A DNA stretch of 64,000 nt from assembly GCF_000938305.1 (NCBI RefSeq), contig NZ_JYMT01000040.1:175357-239356 (forward strand), given 5' to 3'. Below, piece by piece: positions 51,946-60,727 of this stretch. This stretch comes from Bradyrhizobium sp. LTSP885. Lineage in GTDB: Bacteria; Pseudomonadota; Alphaproteobacteria; Rhizobiales; Xanthobacteraceae. How positions within the stretch are numbered: the stretch's first letter is position 1; the number at the start of each line of letters is the position of its first letter. Under the pieces are notes generated by a model. The model did no database searches. It saw only the letters and a program-made list of their open reading frames with translations, and was not told the DNA's origin. The translations under genes were made by a program, and so were the position numbers.

Positions 51946-52235
51946 ACCTGACGCCCCAGTGGTCGGTGTCTCCTCGCAAAGTGCACGAAAGCGTCTTTGT
52001 AAGGACGGTGACAACAAAGCCCGGTCTCGCCGGGGAGAGCACGTATAAGCCGTAAAGCCATCGCGCAGGGAATGCCGGAGTGCCTCCGCTGAACCTGTAT
52101 GCTCGTGTGCGTTATCTTTTCTACTCTTGCACACGAGACCGCGGGTGCAGCGTGCACCCGGCATTCCCTGCGCCCTCTGTTTCAACAGGGCGAAACGAAA
52201 CGCAAAGCTCGGGCAGATCATGTCGCGAGAAGGCG
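51946..52235. repeat. Right half of the split dispersed repeat, with nested palindromes
   Basis: Contains two nested inverted repeats: GCGCAGGGAATGCCGG at 52063-52078 against its exact complement at 52158-52173, and CTCGTGTGC near 52102-52110 against GCACACGAG near 52129-52137. From memory, this palindrome is a common intergenic repeat in Bradyrhizobium. It appears to continue the sequence that ends at 32786. Confidence 0.75.
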
Positions 52236-52414
52236 AAGATGCGTCCCCATCCACAGATGTCATCGCCCGGCCTGTGCGCAATTGCGCACATGGACCGGGC
52301 GACCCAGTACGCCGCGGCCCATCGGCTCAAGCACGGCCGTCTCTGGAATACTGGTCACCCGCATGCGCGGGTGACAACACCGTGAATGGATTGCTTCGCT
52401 TCGCTCGCAGTGAC
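52236..52414. repeat. Further dispersed repeat with hairpins
   Basis: Holds inverted arms around TGTGCGCAATTGCGCACA (52274-52291) and GTCACCCGCATGCGCGGGTGAC (52354-52375), then a copy of the right arm of the 31489-31578 element (52387-52414). No gene is seen between 51609 and 52460. Confidence 0.65.
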
Positions 52415-52460
52415 ACAAAGCTGCCGGCAATAGCTCTTCCCTTCACGATGGAGAACCTCG

Positions 52461-53192
52461 ATGTGCCAGCTCTGCAAAGCCAAAGCTCCTGCGCAACGGT
52501 CTCGACGCCTCTTTCTTGCCGCGGCTGGTGGCATCGCCGCCGGTCTCGCCTTCGGACCACAGGCCTTCGCCAAGGAGACAAAACCGCCGCCAAAGCCGGA
52601 GAACCTGCTGTCGCCGGATGCCGCGCTGGACCGGCTGATGAAGGGCAATGCCCGCTACGTCGAGGGCGTTTCGCGTCGGCATGATTTCAAGCACGAACGT
52701 GAGGCGCTGGCCGGCGGCCAAAATCCCTTTGCCGCCATCCTGGGCTGCGCCGACTCGCGGATCGCGCCGGAATATGCCTTCGACAGCGGCCGCGGCGATC
52801 TGTTCGTCTGCCGCGTCGCCGGCAATTTCGCCAGCGATGAAACCGTCGCGAGCCTGGAATATGCCGCGTCCGCACTCAACGTCCCGCTGTTCATGGTGCT
52901 CGGCCACGACAGCTGCGGCGCGGTCGACGCCACCATCAAGTCGCTGAAGGACAACACCACCCTGCCCGGACACCTGCCCTCGCTGGTCAGCGCGATCGCG
53001 CCGGCAGTGAAGGCGACCGAAGGCAAGCCCGGTGACCGCCTCGCAAACGCGATCCGGCAAAACGTCATCGACAACATTGCAAAACTCAAATCGGCAACAC
53101 CGATCCTCAGCGCCGCGGTCGACCAGGGCAAGCTCAAGATCGTCGGCGGCATCTATCGCCTCGGCGACGGCAAGGTCGAGCTGATCGTGTGA
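52461..53192 (+). CDS. Beta-type carbonic anhydrase with a Tat-like export signal
   Basis: 243 residues. The N-terminus contains a twin-arginine signal (SRRLFLAAAGGIAAG, residues about 14-28), so it is probably exported folded. Zinc ligands are C96 in GCADSR, H149 and C152 in LGHDSCGA; the Asp-Arg pair of CADSR is intact. It would interconvert CO2 and bicarbonate in the periplasm. GGAGAAC precedes the ATG. Confidence 0.9.
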   Translation: MCQLCKAKAPAQRSRRLFLAAAGGIAAGLAFGPQAFAKETKPPPKPENLLSPDAALDRLMKGNARYVEGVSRRHDFKHEREALAGGQNPFAAILGCADSRIAPEYAFDSGRGDLFVCRVAGNFASDETVASLEYAASALNVPLFMVLGHDSCGAVDATIKSLKDNTTLPGHLPSLVSAIAPAVKATEGKPGDRLANAIRQNVIDNIAKLKSATPILSAAVDQGKLKIVGGIYRLGDGKVELIV

Positions 53193-53268
53193 GTGGACCG
53201 CCCCGCCAATTGAACCTCGCCGCCGCTTCCGACCACAGAAGCGATGGCGAGGTGCAACGGAGACGGCA

Positions 53269-53676
53269 ATGCGCAGGTACGAGTTGGCGGCGAGGCTACT
53301 GTTCGCGGCAACACTCCTGGTGACCTCGCGCGCGAGCGCCGAGCCATGCAACACCGTGGCTGCCCGCGCCGGGATGGCAGCCTCGCTCCGTCTCGCCACG
53401 GAGGAACGGCCGGTCAATGTCACATTCGCGACCCGCGCCACAGGCGTGAAGGTCCCTGCCTATCTCCTGGAAAACTATCCGGACGAGATGCCCATCGTCC
53501 TGCAACATGAATTCGACCGGCTGGTCGTGACGGACGACGGCTTCGACGTCGGCCTCTGGTTCAAGCACAAATATGCCCGCCTCACCGTGTCATTCGACGC
53601 GGTGAGGGAATTTTACGACAACTCGGTTCGCACATGCGGCCGCGACGACAAAGACTCGGTGTCGTCCCGGCCTTGA
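53269..53676 (+). CDS. SspB-like fold protein with a signal peptide
   Basis: 135 residues. A signal peptide covers about residues 1-24 (LLFAATLLVTSRASA). The mature part resembles the ClpXP adaptor SspB: VNVTFATRATGVKVPAYLLE, then YPDEMPIVLQHEFDRLVVTD, GLWFKHKYARLTVSFDAVRE and FYDNSV. SspB is cytosolic, so a secreted copy is unusual; it may have a different role. It lacks the acidic ClpX-binding tail motif of true SspB. GGAGAC precedes the ATG. Confidence 0.65.
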   Translation: MRRYELAARLLFAATLLVTSRASAEPCNTVAARAGMAASLRLATEERPVNVTFATRATGVKVPAYLLENYPDEMPIVLQHEFDRLVVTDDGFDVGLWFKHKYARLTVSFDAVREFYDNSVRTCGRDDKDSVSSRP

Positions 53677-53718
53677 GCCCAAGGCTTTCAAGCAAATGGG
53701 CTTTCAGGTGAATGGCTT

Positions 53719-54504
53719 TCAGGTGAACGTCGCCTCGACCTTGCCGAGCCCGTCGAGCTCCATCACGACGGCGTCGCCGGCCTTCAACCAGATCGTCTTG
53801 ACCAGGCTGCCGGTCAGCACGATCTGCCCGGCGTGCAGGCCACGGCCTTCGGCGGCGAGATGATTGGCAAGCCAGGCCAGCGCATTGTGGGGATGGCCGA
53901 GCACGTCGGCGCCGGTGCCGCGGCTGACTTCCTCGCCATTGATGACCGCGCGGCCGGTCACGCCGAGCAGATCCGGCGCGGTGATGCGCGGCACCGCCGG
54001 ACCGAGCACGCAGCCGGCGGCGAAGAAATCGTCGGCGACCAGCGTCGGTGCGCCGAGCGTCTCCCATTTGACGTAGCGGTCGTCGACGATCTCGATCGCG
54101 GGATGATAGGCCTCGATCGCACCCGCGACCCATTCGGCGGTGAACGGCGCGTCGCCGGCGGTGAGATTGCGCGCGAGCCTCACCGCGATCTCGCATTCGA
54201 CGCCGACATGGACGTAATCGCCGTGCGGCAATCGCACGCCGCTGTCATGCACCACCTTCTCGAATATCCCGCCGCCACAGGGATGCGGAATGTCGAGATA
54301 TTGCTGCATCACCGTGCTGGTGCAGCCGATCTTGTAGCCGACGAGGCTGCCGACCTGGGAGCGCAGCAAATCGTGCAGCGCGCGCTGCACCAAATAACCT
54401 TCGGCCTCATCACGCGGCACGACGTCCTTGGCCAGTGCCTTCAGCGGCGCGCGGCTGCGGCGCGCGGTGGCGATCACCTTTGCGGCCGCCAAGATCCTGT
54501 CCAT
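53719..54504 (-). CDS. FAH-family hydratase (2-keto-4-pentenoate hydratase-like)
   Basis: 261 residues of the fumarylacetoacetase/hydratase fold: GSLVGYKIGCTSTVMQQYLD, then VHVGVECEIAVRLARN with the metal-binding Glu pair, IEAYHPAIEIVDDRYVKW and GHPHNALAWLANHLAAEGR. The motif VLTGSLVKTIWLKAGD is typical of catechol-cleavage hydratases. Probably takes part in aromatic degradation, but no other pathway gene is near. The substrate is not known. Confidence 0.85.
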   Translation of the reverse strand: MDRILAAAKVIATARRSRAPLKALAKDVVPRDEAEGYLVQRALHDLLRSQVGSLVGYKIGCTSTVMQQYLDIPHPCGGGIFEKVVHDSGVRLPHGDYVHVGVECEIAVRLARNLTAGDAPFTAEWVAGAIEAYHPAIEIVDDRYVKWETLGAPTLVADDFFAAGCVLGPAVPRITAPDLLGVTGRAVINGEEVSRGTGADVLGHPHNALAWLANHLAAEGRGLHAGQIVLTGSLVKTIWLKAGDAVVMELDGLGKVEATFT

Positions 54505-54579
54505 CGGCGCAGCCTCCCTGTCGTTCTGTTTGCTCGCGGCAATTCAGCACTCAGGGAGGAGTCTGGCAAGCGCGTCCGG

Positions 54580-55608
54580 TCAGGCCTTGACAAGGCCGAG
54601 CCTGATCAGGCTCTCGGCGGTCGCCACGAGCATCTCCGCGTTGCCGCGCGGGCTCCAACCGAGCAGGTTTCGCGCCTTCGCACCGGTCGAGCTCCGGACC
54701 TTGCCCAGCAACGGCAGAGCCGCGCGCGCCAACGGATTACGCCGTGCCGCGAGCCGCATCAGCCAGTCCGGCGCCTGGAACCGCGGCACCCGCCGCGCTT
54801 TGTCGCCGATTTTTTCGCGCAGCACGCGGGCGACCTGCAGGATCGACATGGTCTCACCGGACACAGCGAGGAAGCGCTCACCCTTCGCTTGGGGCGATGT
54901 CATGGCGCGCAGATGCAGGTCGGCGACGTCGCGCACGTCGACGAGGCCGAAATAGATTCGCGGCACCGCCGGCATCGCGCCATCGAGCAGCGCCTTGACG
55001 ATGCCGATCGACTCGGAAAAGTCCGCACCCAGCACCGGGCCGAATACGGCGGTGGGATTGACCACGGCAAGCTCGAGCCCATTTCCTTCGCGCGCGATGA
55101 AGTCCCAGGCGGCACGTTCGGCCAACGTCTTGGATTTCGGGTAGGCCTGCACGCCGTCACCATCGAGATTGGACCAGTCGGTCTCGTCGAACGGCGTCGC
55201 GCGCGGCGGATGGCCATAGCCGATCGCAGCAAACGAGGACGTCACGACGACGCGCTTGACGCCGGCGTCCCGCGCCGCGCGCAACACACGCAAGGTTCCT
55301 TCGCGCGCCGGGATAATCAGTTCGTTCTCGTCCTTGGGCACATTGGACGCCAGCGGCGAGGCCACGTGAAGCACGTAATCACAGCCGGCCACCGCGGCAG
55401 GCCAGCCGTCGTCACGCAGCAGATCGGCAGCAACGAAACCGACCTTGTCGGGCGTATCAGCGCCGCCCTCGCGCAACATCGCGACCACATCCTTCGCTCG
55501 ATCAAGGTTGCGCACGGTGGTCCGCACCTCGTGCCCGGCAGCCAGAAGCTGCAGGATGGTGTGTGCGCCGATAAACCCCGACCCGCCCGTGACCAATACC
55601 GTGCTCAT
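54580..55608 (-). CDS. NAD(P)-dependent extended SDR, dihydroflavonol-reductase-like
   Basis: 342 residues. The cofactor motif TGGSGFIGAHTI (residues 7-18) is followed by YVLHVASPLAS, VVTSSFAAIGYG, the catalytic AYPKSKTLAE (YxxxK) and VNPTAVFGPVLG. This is the extended SDR group that includes dihydroflavonol-4-reductase and carbonyl reductases. GGAGAAGGG before 55608 favours this start over 55626. It is divergent from an HxlR regulator, a common regulator-target layout. Confidence 0.88.
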   Translation of the reverse strand: MSTVLVTGGSGFIGAHTILQLLAAGHEVRTTVRNLDRAKDVVAMLREGGADTPDKVGFVAADLLRDDGWPAAVAGCDYVLHVASPLASNVPKDENELIIPAREGTLRVLRAARDAGVKRVVVTSSFAAIGYGHPPRATPFDETDWSNLDGDGVQAYPKSKTLAERAAWDFIAREGNGLELAVVNPTAVFGPVLGADFSESIGIVKALLDGAMPAVPRIYFGLVDVRDVADLHLRAMTSPQAKGERFLAVSGETMSILQVARVLREKIGDKARRVPRFQAPDWLMRLAARRNPLARAALPLLGKVRSSTGAKARNLLGWSPRGNAEMLVATAESLIRLGLVKA

Positions 55609-55706
55609 GTTGTCGCCCTTCTCCATGGTTCAGCGATGTCAGGAAATCGCGCCGGCCGCCCTGCCCAAGCCGCATCTGGGTCCCTATGTGAGTTTGGGCA
55701 AGTAGA

Positions 55707-56135
55707 ATGAATTTCGAGACTGGTATGGAAAACAATACCACCGATCCCTGCGGCAACCGCGAATGCGAGGGGTGCATCGCCGATCCTGCCCTGCTTTCCG
55801 AATTCAAGCAGGCGATCCACGCGCTGAGCGGCAAGTGGAAGCTCGAAATCCTCGGCACCTTGATGGATGGCGGCGTGCGCTTCGGCGCGCTGCGCCGCGC
55901 ACTGGCGCCGATCACCCAGCACATGCTGACGGCGCAGCTGCGCGAGCTGGAGCACGACGGGCTGGTGTCACGAAAGGTGCTCGCCGAAAAGCCGCTGCAG
56001 GTCGAATACGAGCTGACTGACTCAGCCTGGGGCCTGTTGCCGGCATTCCGCGAATTGCTGGCGTGGTCGAAGACCTTTGGTCCGCGCCGAACCGCGGTGG
56101 CGGGCGGGACACAACTCGGGGCCGGAATCAGCTGA
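55707..56135 (+). CDS. HxlR-family regulator
   Basis: 142 residues. The winged helix is HALSGKWKLEILGTLMDGGV, then FGALRRALAPITQHMLTAQL and LEHDGLVSRKVLAEKPLQVE. A Cys-rich N-terminus (DPCGNRECEGCIADP) with three cysteines might sense redox or electrophiles. It is divergent from the extended SDR, which is its likely target, as in many HxlR-reductase pairs. The start may be 55707 or 55725. Confidence 0.88.
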   Translation: MNFETGMENNTTDPCGNRECEGCIADPALLSEFKQAIHALSGKWKLEILGTLMDGGVRFGALRRALAPITQHMLTAQLRELEHDGLVSRKVLAEKPLQVEYELTDSAWGLLPAFRELLAWSKTFGPRRTAVAGGTQLGAGIS

Positions 56136-56165
56136 GTGTCGCCTCGCCACCGCGAAAGGTTGTGT

Positions 56166-56972
56166 CTAGCTCATACCGAGCGCGCGACGGATCGCGATCT
56201 CGACTGGCGAGTAGGCGCCGTCCTCGCGTTCCAGCCGATATGGCTCCGCCGGGCTCAGCTCGGGCTGCGCCATGAAGCGCGGCGCGGTTCCCCGATGCTT
56301 CTGCGCCGCATGCACGAGGAAGGGATGGCACAAATAGACCGTGCCCGCCTCACCCGTCGCCAGCGCGACCTCGCAATCGGCGCCCATGTCGTCGAGCAAC
56401 ATGCGCGCGCGTCCCGCTTCGCCCGCCGGCGCCAGGTATCGCGCCATTGGCCAATGCGAACCGACCCTGATCCGTGTCGGCGCGTCATTCTCGCCGACAT
56501 CGGAAAACAGGAACAGCATCAACAGCGCCCGGCCCCGCGAGTTGATATTGACGCACCAGGCGGAGAAGTCTCGCCGCTCGTTGGGATCGCAATCGTCGCC
56601 GGCAAAGCCGGCATCGACATGCCAGCCGGCGTCGCCGGGATCGTCCGGATGCGGGAAGCGCACCGGAAAGGTCCCAATGTTGTGCCGCGGACGCCAGCGG
56701 CCGGGGCCGGCGATCTGGTCGAAGGCCTGATACAGCATCGGCCTATTGATCGCCTGCCGGAACGGCTCCTCGCCATAGCCGGGCAGCCGCACCACCGGCC
56801 GCGTCCAGGTCGACGGATCGTGCTCGCTGCACGGCAGGTCGCGCCACATGATGGCGCGGCCGGCATCAGCGAGTTCGCGGGGAAAGGCACCGTCGATCCT
56901 GACGAAGCCCTGTTCGATGAATTGCTCAATTTGCGCGTCGTCAAGCGCACGCGCGTCGTCTCGATGGGTCAT
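56166..56972 (-). CDS. Phytanoyl-CoA dioxygenase (PhyH)-family protein
   Basis: 268 residues of the double-stranded beta-helix fold. The iron site is H118-V-D120 in GWHVDAGF with the distal His in CHPFLVHAAQKHRG; RGTAPRFMAQP carries the arginine expected to bind 2-oxoglutarate. Such enzymes hydroxylate small molecules. The substrate is unknown. It is convergent with the HxlR gene and has no operon partner. Confidence 0.87.
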   Translation of the reverse strand: MTHRDDARALDDAQIEQFIEQGFVRIDGAFPRELADAGRAIMWRDLPCSEHDPSTWTRPVVRLPGYGEEPFRQAINRPMLYQAFDQIAGPGRWRPRHNIGTFPVRFPHPDDPGDAGWHVDAGFAGDDCDPNERRDFSAWCVNINSRGRALLMLFLFSDVGENDAPTRIRVGSHWPMARYLAPAGEAGRARMLLDDMGADCEVALATGEAGTVYLCHPFLVHAAQKHRGTAPRFMAQPELSPAEPYRLEREDGAYSPVEIAIRRALGMS

Positions 56973-57212
56973 GATTGTCTCTCAAACATTGGTCGCCAGC
57001 CATCGCCGCTCCGCGACACGCGGAGTCAGGCCGGCCCATTCGGTTCACTGGAATCCCGCGAGCCAAAGGTCGCGGGGCCGATCAACGCTTCCAGGTGGAA
57101 GCGGGATCAGCCCAGGAAAAACACCGAAGCGATGTTGAGAGTACGTGTCATCATGGCGGCGCGACCCTACAACCGGCGCGCGCCGGGTTCAATCCGTGGC
57201 GATCAGCCGCCA

Positions 57213-57623
57213 CTACTCGTCGCGATAGACCTTCTCGCGCTTCTCGTGGCGTTCCTGCGCCTCCACCGACAGCGTCGCGATCGGACGGGCTTCGAGCCGC
57301 TTCAGCGAAATCGGCTCACCGGTCTCTTCGCAATAGCCGTAGGTGTTGTCTTCGATGCGCTGGAGCGCGGCATCGATCTTGGAGATCAGCTTGCGTTGAC
57401 GATCGCGGGCGCGCAGTTCGATCGCGCGGTCGGTCTCAGAAGACGCGCGGTCGGCAAGGTCGGGATGATTGACGTTCTCTTCCTGCAGCGTCTGCAGCGT
57501 GATCTTCGACTCGCGGAGGATTTCGTCCTTCCAGGCCAGGAGCTTGGCGCGAAAATACTCGCGCTGCCGCTCGTTCATGAAAGGCTCTTTTTCAGTCGGC
57601 CGGTAGTTCTTCAGCTTTTCCAA
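57213..57623 (-). CDS. dksA: DksA, RNA-polymerase secondary-channel regulator
   Basis: 136 residues. The coiled coil (RAKLLAWKDEILRESKITLQ, then LADRASSETDRAIELRARDR) and the C-terminal globule (YGYCEETGEPISLKRLEARP, ending HEKREKVYRDE) are typical of alphaproteobacterial DksA. Only one of the four zinc cysteines is kept, as is normal for this group. The start EKLKNYRPTEKEPF is conserved and in frame only from a TTG at 57623; an ATG at 57578 would remove it. DksA works with ppGpp in the stringent response. Confidence 0.9.
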   Translation of the reverse strand: MEKLKNYRPTEKEPFMNERQREYFRAKLLAWKDEILRESKITLQTLQEENVNHPDLADRASSETDRAIELRARDRQRKLISKIDAALQRIEDNTYGYCEETGEPISLKRLEARPIATLSVEAQERHEKREKVYRDE

Positions 57624-57788
57624 AGGCAGCCATGTCCCTGTCAGGCGGAGGGAACAACTCCCCCCCGCGCGGCGCCTTATATAGCCATGACATGTGACAG
57701 ACAATGCCTGCCACCGGCAAACGCGGGCCGCCGCCAAGGCCTTGCACAGGCAAACTTATCCGGCCCGGTCGGAGGCGGCCCCGCGGCC

Positions 57789-58400
57789 TCAATAGCCGAC
57801 CGTGAAACGCTGGCGGAGATGGGCCGGACGCTCGATCTCGTCGGCGAGTGCAACTGCGAAATCCTCGAACGAGATCCAGCTTTTTCCGTCCGTGGCGGTC
57901 AGAAGCAGGTCGGTCCCAAGGCGGAACTTGCCGGTCCGCTCGCCGTCCACGAACAGCGCCGAGGGCGACAAAAAGGTCCAGTTCAGGTCCTTTTCCTGCC
58001 GCAACAGGTCGAGGAACTCAGAGCCTTTCGTGGCTTCGGCCTTGTATTGGGCCGGAAAGCCCGGGGTTGTGACCAGCCGCACGCCGGGCGCAACCTCGAG
58101 GCTGCCGGCCCCGCCGACCACCAAATAGCGGCCGACCCTGGACTCCTTGGCAGCCCCGATCAGCTTGGCCGGGTCGCTGGCGAGAAAATGGACCGAACTG
58201 ATCGCGGCGTCATGGCCGGCCCAGAGCGCAGCGAGCCCGGCCTGGTCGTCCACGTCGCCCTTTTTAGCGGTGACATCAGGCAGTGCAGCGATCTTCTCCG
58301 GATTGCGGGCGATGGCGGTCACGGTATGCCCGCGGCGGGCGAGTTCCGCTGTGATGCGCGAGCCGGCCCGGCCGGATGCGCCGGCGATGGCGATCTTCAT
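57789..58400 (-). CDS. NAD(P)-binding NmrA-like reductase
   Basis: 203 residues with a Rossmann start (MKIAIAGASGRAGSRITAEL), then VTAIARNPEKIAAL, GDVDDQAGLAALWAGHDAAI and YLVVGGAGSLEVAPG. This is the atypical SDR/NmrA-like group, which may act as NADPH-binding reductases or sensors. It is divergent from an HxlR regulator, 105 bases apart, forming another HxlR-reductase pair. Confidence 0.85.
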   Translation of the reverse strand: MKIAIAGASGRAGSRITAELARRGHTVTAIARNPEKIAALPDVTAKKGDVDDQAGLAALWAGHDAAISSVHFLASDPAKLIGAAKESRVGRYLVVGGAGSLEVAPGVRLVTTPGFPAQYKAEATKGSEFLDLLRQEKDLNWTFLSPSALFVDGERTGKFRLGTDLLLTATDGKSWISFEDFAVALADEIERPAHLRQRFTVGY

Positions 58401-58505
58401 CTCAAATCTCCGATTGGTTGGTTTCCGATGGTGACTAGATAGCGAAATGAATGTAGGTGTGAAGAGCGCACTTATGCGTCACCTGATTACGCCGGAGTAA
58501 CCGCG

Positions 58506-58892
58506 ATGAAAGCAGCAAGCCTGAAACCGGATGCCTATTCGGCCAATTGCCCGACGCGCCATATCCTCGATCGGGTCGGCGACAAATGGGCGGTGCTGAT
58601 CCTGTTGCTGCTGCGTGACGAGCCGATGCGATTCAACCAGCTGCGCCGCGCCATCGAAGGCATCTCGCAGAAGATGCTGTCGCAGGTTCTGAAAAGTCTC
58701 GAGCGTGACGGACTGCTGCGCCGCCGCGCGATCGCAACCGTTCCGGTCACGGTGGAATATTCGATCACGCCGCTTGGGCTGACGCTCGCCGGCGCCGTCG
58801 ATCCGCTGCGCGACTGGGCCGAGCAGAATTTGAAGGAGGTGCTGGCCGCGCAACGCCGTTACGACGTCCAGCGCAAGGCGCTGGCGGCCTGA
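58506..58892 (+). CDS. HxlR-family regulator
   Basis: 128 residues: CPTRHILDRVGDKWAVLILL, then MRFNQLRRAIEGISQKMLSQ and LERDGLLRRRAIATVPVTVE, with a C-terminal TLAGAVDPLRDWAEQN helix. A single cysteine (C17 region) before the HTH is the usual redox-sensing position in YodB/HxlR-type proteins. It is divergent from the NmrA-like gene, its likely target. Confidence 0.9.
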   Translation: MKAASLKPDAYSANCPTRHILDRVGDKWAVLILLLLRDEPMRFNQLRRAIEGISQKMLSQVLKSLERDGLLRRRAIATVPVTVEYSITPLGLTLAGAVDPLRDWAEQNLKEVLAAQRRYDVQRKALAA

Positions 58893-58928
58893 GGCACTGA
58901 CAAGACGAATGAGCGGATGCGGCAGAGC

Positions 58929-59342
58929 CTAAAACTGCCCGGCCTTGGCGAGTTCGACTTCGACCCGCAGCTCGATCTCGCCGAGCACGGCATCGAGGCC
59001 GGGGTCGCCGGAGGATTCCTTCAGGTTTGCGGCAGCGCTGCGCAGCCGGGTCACCGTGGAGGCATCGAAATTGCCGGAGAGCAGTCCGAGCTTGAGATCG
59101 TCGAGCACGTCGAGCGCGCCCTTGCCGCGGGCCACCGAGCGCTTGCGGCGTTCGGTCGGATCTTCCACGCCCTGCAGCGCGAGCAGCGCATCGAGACTGG
59201 TCGCGGCCTTTGGCGCCGCGGTGGAGCGGACGTCGTCGGCGGTGGTGCTCGTGTCAGGCAGCGAGAAACCGGACGAAGAGGTGCGGCGCGTGCTGCTGGT
59301 GGACGTGCCAAGCGTGGTGCCGTTCGGTCCGTAGATGCGCAT
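58929..59342 (-). CDS. fliX: FliX, flagellar assembly checkpoint protein
   Basis: 137 residues. It begins MRIYGPNGTTLGTSTSSTRR and contains SLDALLALQGVEDPTERRKR, then DVLDDLKLGLLSGNF and GDPGLDAVLGEIELRVEVEL, the FliX pattern. In Caulobacter FliX links early basal-body assembly to FlbD-driven sigma-54 transcription. It is divergent from flgI, whose promoter looks sigma-54-type. The ATG at 59342 is the conserved start. Confidence 0.92.
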   Translation of the reverse strand: MRIYGPNGTTLGTSTSSTRRTSSSGFSLPDTSTTADDVRSTAAPKAATSLDALLALQGVEDPTERRKRSVARGKGALDVLDDLKLGLLSGNFDASTVTRLRSAAANLKESSGDPGLDAVLGEIELRVEVELAKAGQF

Positions 59343-59602
59343 CGTGATGCTCTCGCTGTCTCGCCGCGAGCATCGCCGCTTTATGGTTAACAGTGCGTAA
59401 ACGACCCGGCAATTTCTGCCGCCGCACGGCAGTTTCGCGCGGGCTGACAAACCGGAATGAAACGGCTCGCCGACAATTTCGACAAACATATCAACGTATT
59501 GCTTACGCAAAACGACATGGCACAGGGCTCGCATGGTTAATGGCGGATCACCGTCATGGGAGTGTCGCGTGATCCGCGAGTTAGGTTGAGGGGAGCACTG
59601 GG
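59343..59602. promoter_or_regulatory. Divergent fliX / flgI control region
   Basis: Holds a near-CtrA box (59387-59401, TTAACAGTGCGTAAA; one mismatch) suited to fliX and a sigma-54-type promoter (59517-59533) facing flgI. No gene is seen. Confidence 0.55.
59517..59533 (+). promoter_or_regulatory. Putative sigma-54 (RpoN) promoter of flgI
   Basis: ATGGCACAGGGCTCGCA has GG (59519-59520) and GC (59531-59532) ten bases apart, and TGGCAC at the -24 element. It lies about 70 bases before the flgI ATG, with the same spacing rule as the flgF promoter at 25019. Confidence 0.6.
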
Positions 59603-60727
59603 ATGCCCGGCGTCCGTACGGCAAATCTATTGGGACTGGCCTGCGCCGCGCTGTTCGCGCTGGCGGCCTCGGCCATGCCCGCAGCCGCGACGTCGCGGAT
59701 CAAGGATCTCGCCAATATCGAAGGCGTGCGCCAGAACCAGCTGATCGGCTACGGCCTCGTGGTCGGCCTCAACGGCACCGGCGACACGCTCAACAACATC
59801 CCCTTCACCAAGCAGTCGCTGCAGGCGATGCTCGAGCGCATGGGCGTCAACATCCGCGGCGCCACGATCCGCACCGGCAACGTCGCCGCCGTGATGGTCA
59901 CCGGCAATTTGCCGGCCTTCGGCACCCAGGGCACGCGCATGGACGTCACCGTCTCCGCGCTCGGCGACGCCAAGAACCTGCAGGGCGGCACCCTGCTCGT
60001 CACCCCCCTGCTCGGCGCCGACGGCAACGTCTACGCGGTGGCGCAGGGCTCGCTCGCGATCTCCGGCTTCCAGGCCGAAGGTGACGCCGCCAAGATCACG
60101 CGCGGCGTGCCCACGGTCGGCCGCATCGCCAACGGCGCCATCATCGAGCGCGAGATCGAGTTCGCGCTCAATCGTCTGCCCAATGTGCGGCTCGCCTTGC
60201 GCAACGCCGACTTCACCACCGCCAAGCGCATTGCCGCCGCGGTCAACGACTATCTCGGCGTCAAGACCGCCGAGCCGCTCGATCCCTCCACCGTGCAGCT
60301 CTCGATCCCTCCGGAGTTCAAGGGCAACGTCGTCGCCTTCCTGACCGAGATCGAGCAATTGCAGGTCGAGCCGGACCTCGCGGCCAAGATCGTGATCGAC
60401 GAACGCTCCGGCATCATCGTAATGGGCCGCGATGTCCGCGTCGCCACCGTCGCGGTCGCACAGGGCAATCTCACCGTCACGATCTCGGAAAGCCCGCAGG
60501 TCAGCCAGCCCAATCCGCTGTCGCGCGGACGGACCGTGGTAACGCCGCGCAGCAGCGTCTCGGTCACCGAGGACGGCAAGAAATTGGCCGTCGTGAAGGA
60601 TGGCGTCTCGCTGCAACAGCTCGTCGACGGCCTCAACGGACTCGGCATCGGGCCGCGTGACCTCATCAGCATCCTGCAGGCGATCAAGGCTGCCGGCGCG
60701 ATCGAAGCCGACATCGAGGTGATGTGA
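59603..60727 (+). CDS. flgI: FlgI, flagellar P-ring protein
   Basis: 374 residues. A signal peptide (about residues 1-29, ending PAAA) precedes the P-ring domain: RIKDLANIEGVRQNQLIGYG, GLVVGLNGTGDTLNNIPFTK, and near the C-terminus VTISESPQVSQPNPLSRGRT and VDGLNGLGIGPRDLISILQA. FlgI forms the peptidoglycan bushing with help from FlgA. GAGGGGAGC lies upstream of the ATG. Its TGA overlaps the flgJ ATG. Confidence 0.97.
   Translation: MPGVRTANLLGLACAALFALAASAMPAAATSRIKDLANIEGVRQNQLIGYGLVVGLNGTGDTLNNIPFTKQSLQAMLERMGVNIRGATIRTGNVAAVMVTGNLPAFGTQGTRMDVTVSALGDAKNLQGGTLLVTPLLGADGNVYAVAQGSLAISGFQAEGDAAKITRGVPTVGRIANGAIIEREIEFALNRLPNVRLALRNADFTTAKRIAAAVNDYLGVKTAEPLDPSTVQLSIPPEFKGNVVAFLTEIEQLQVEPDLAAKIVIDERSGIIVMGRDVRVATVAVAQGNLTVTISESPQVSQPNPLSRGRTVVTPRSSVSVTEDGKKLAVVKDGVSLQQLVDGLNGLGIGPRDLISILQAIKAAGAIEADIEVM

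Noticed and set aside
53833..58442. Two very long plus-strand frames (53833-55710 and 56136-58442)
   Set aside because: They run opposite the hydratase, SDR, PhyH and DksA genes, all of which have recognisable motifs; His/Arg/Gln-rich shadow composition.
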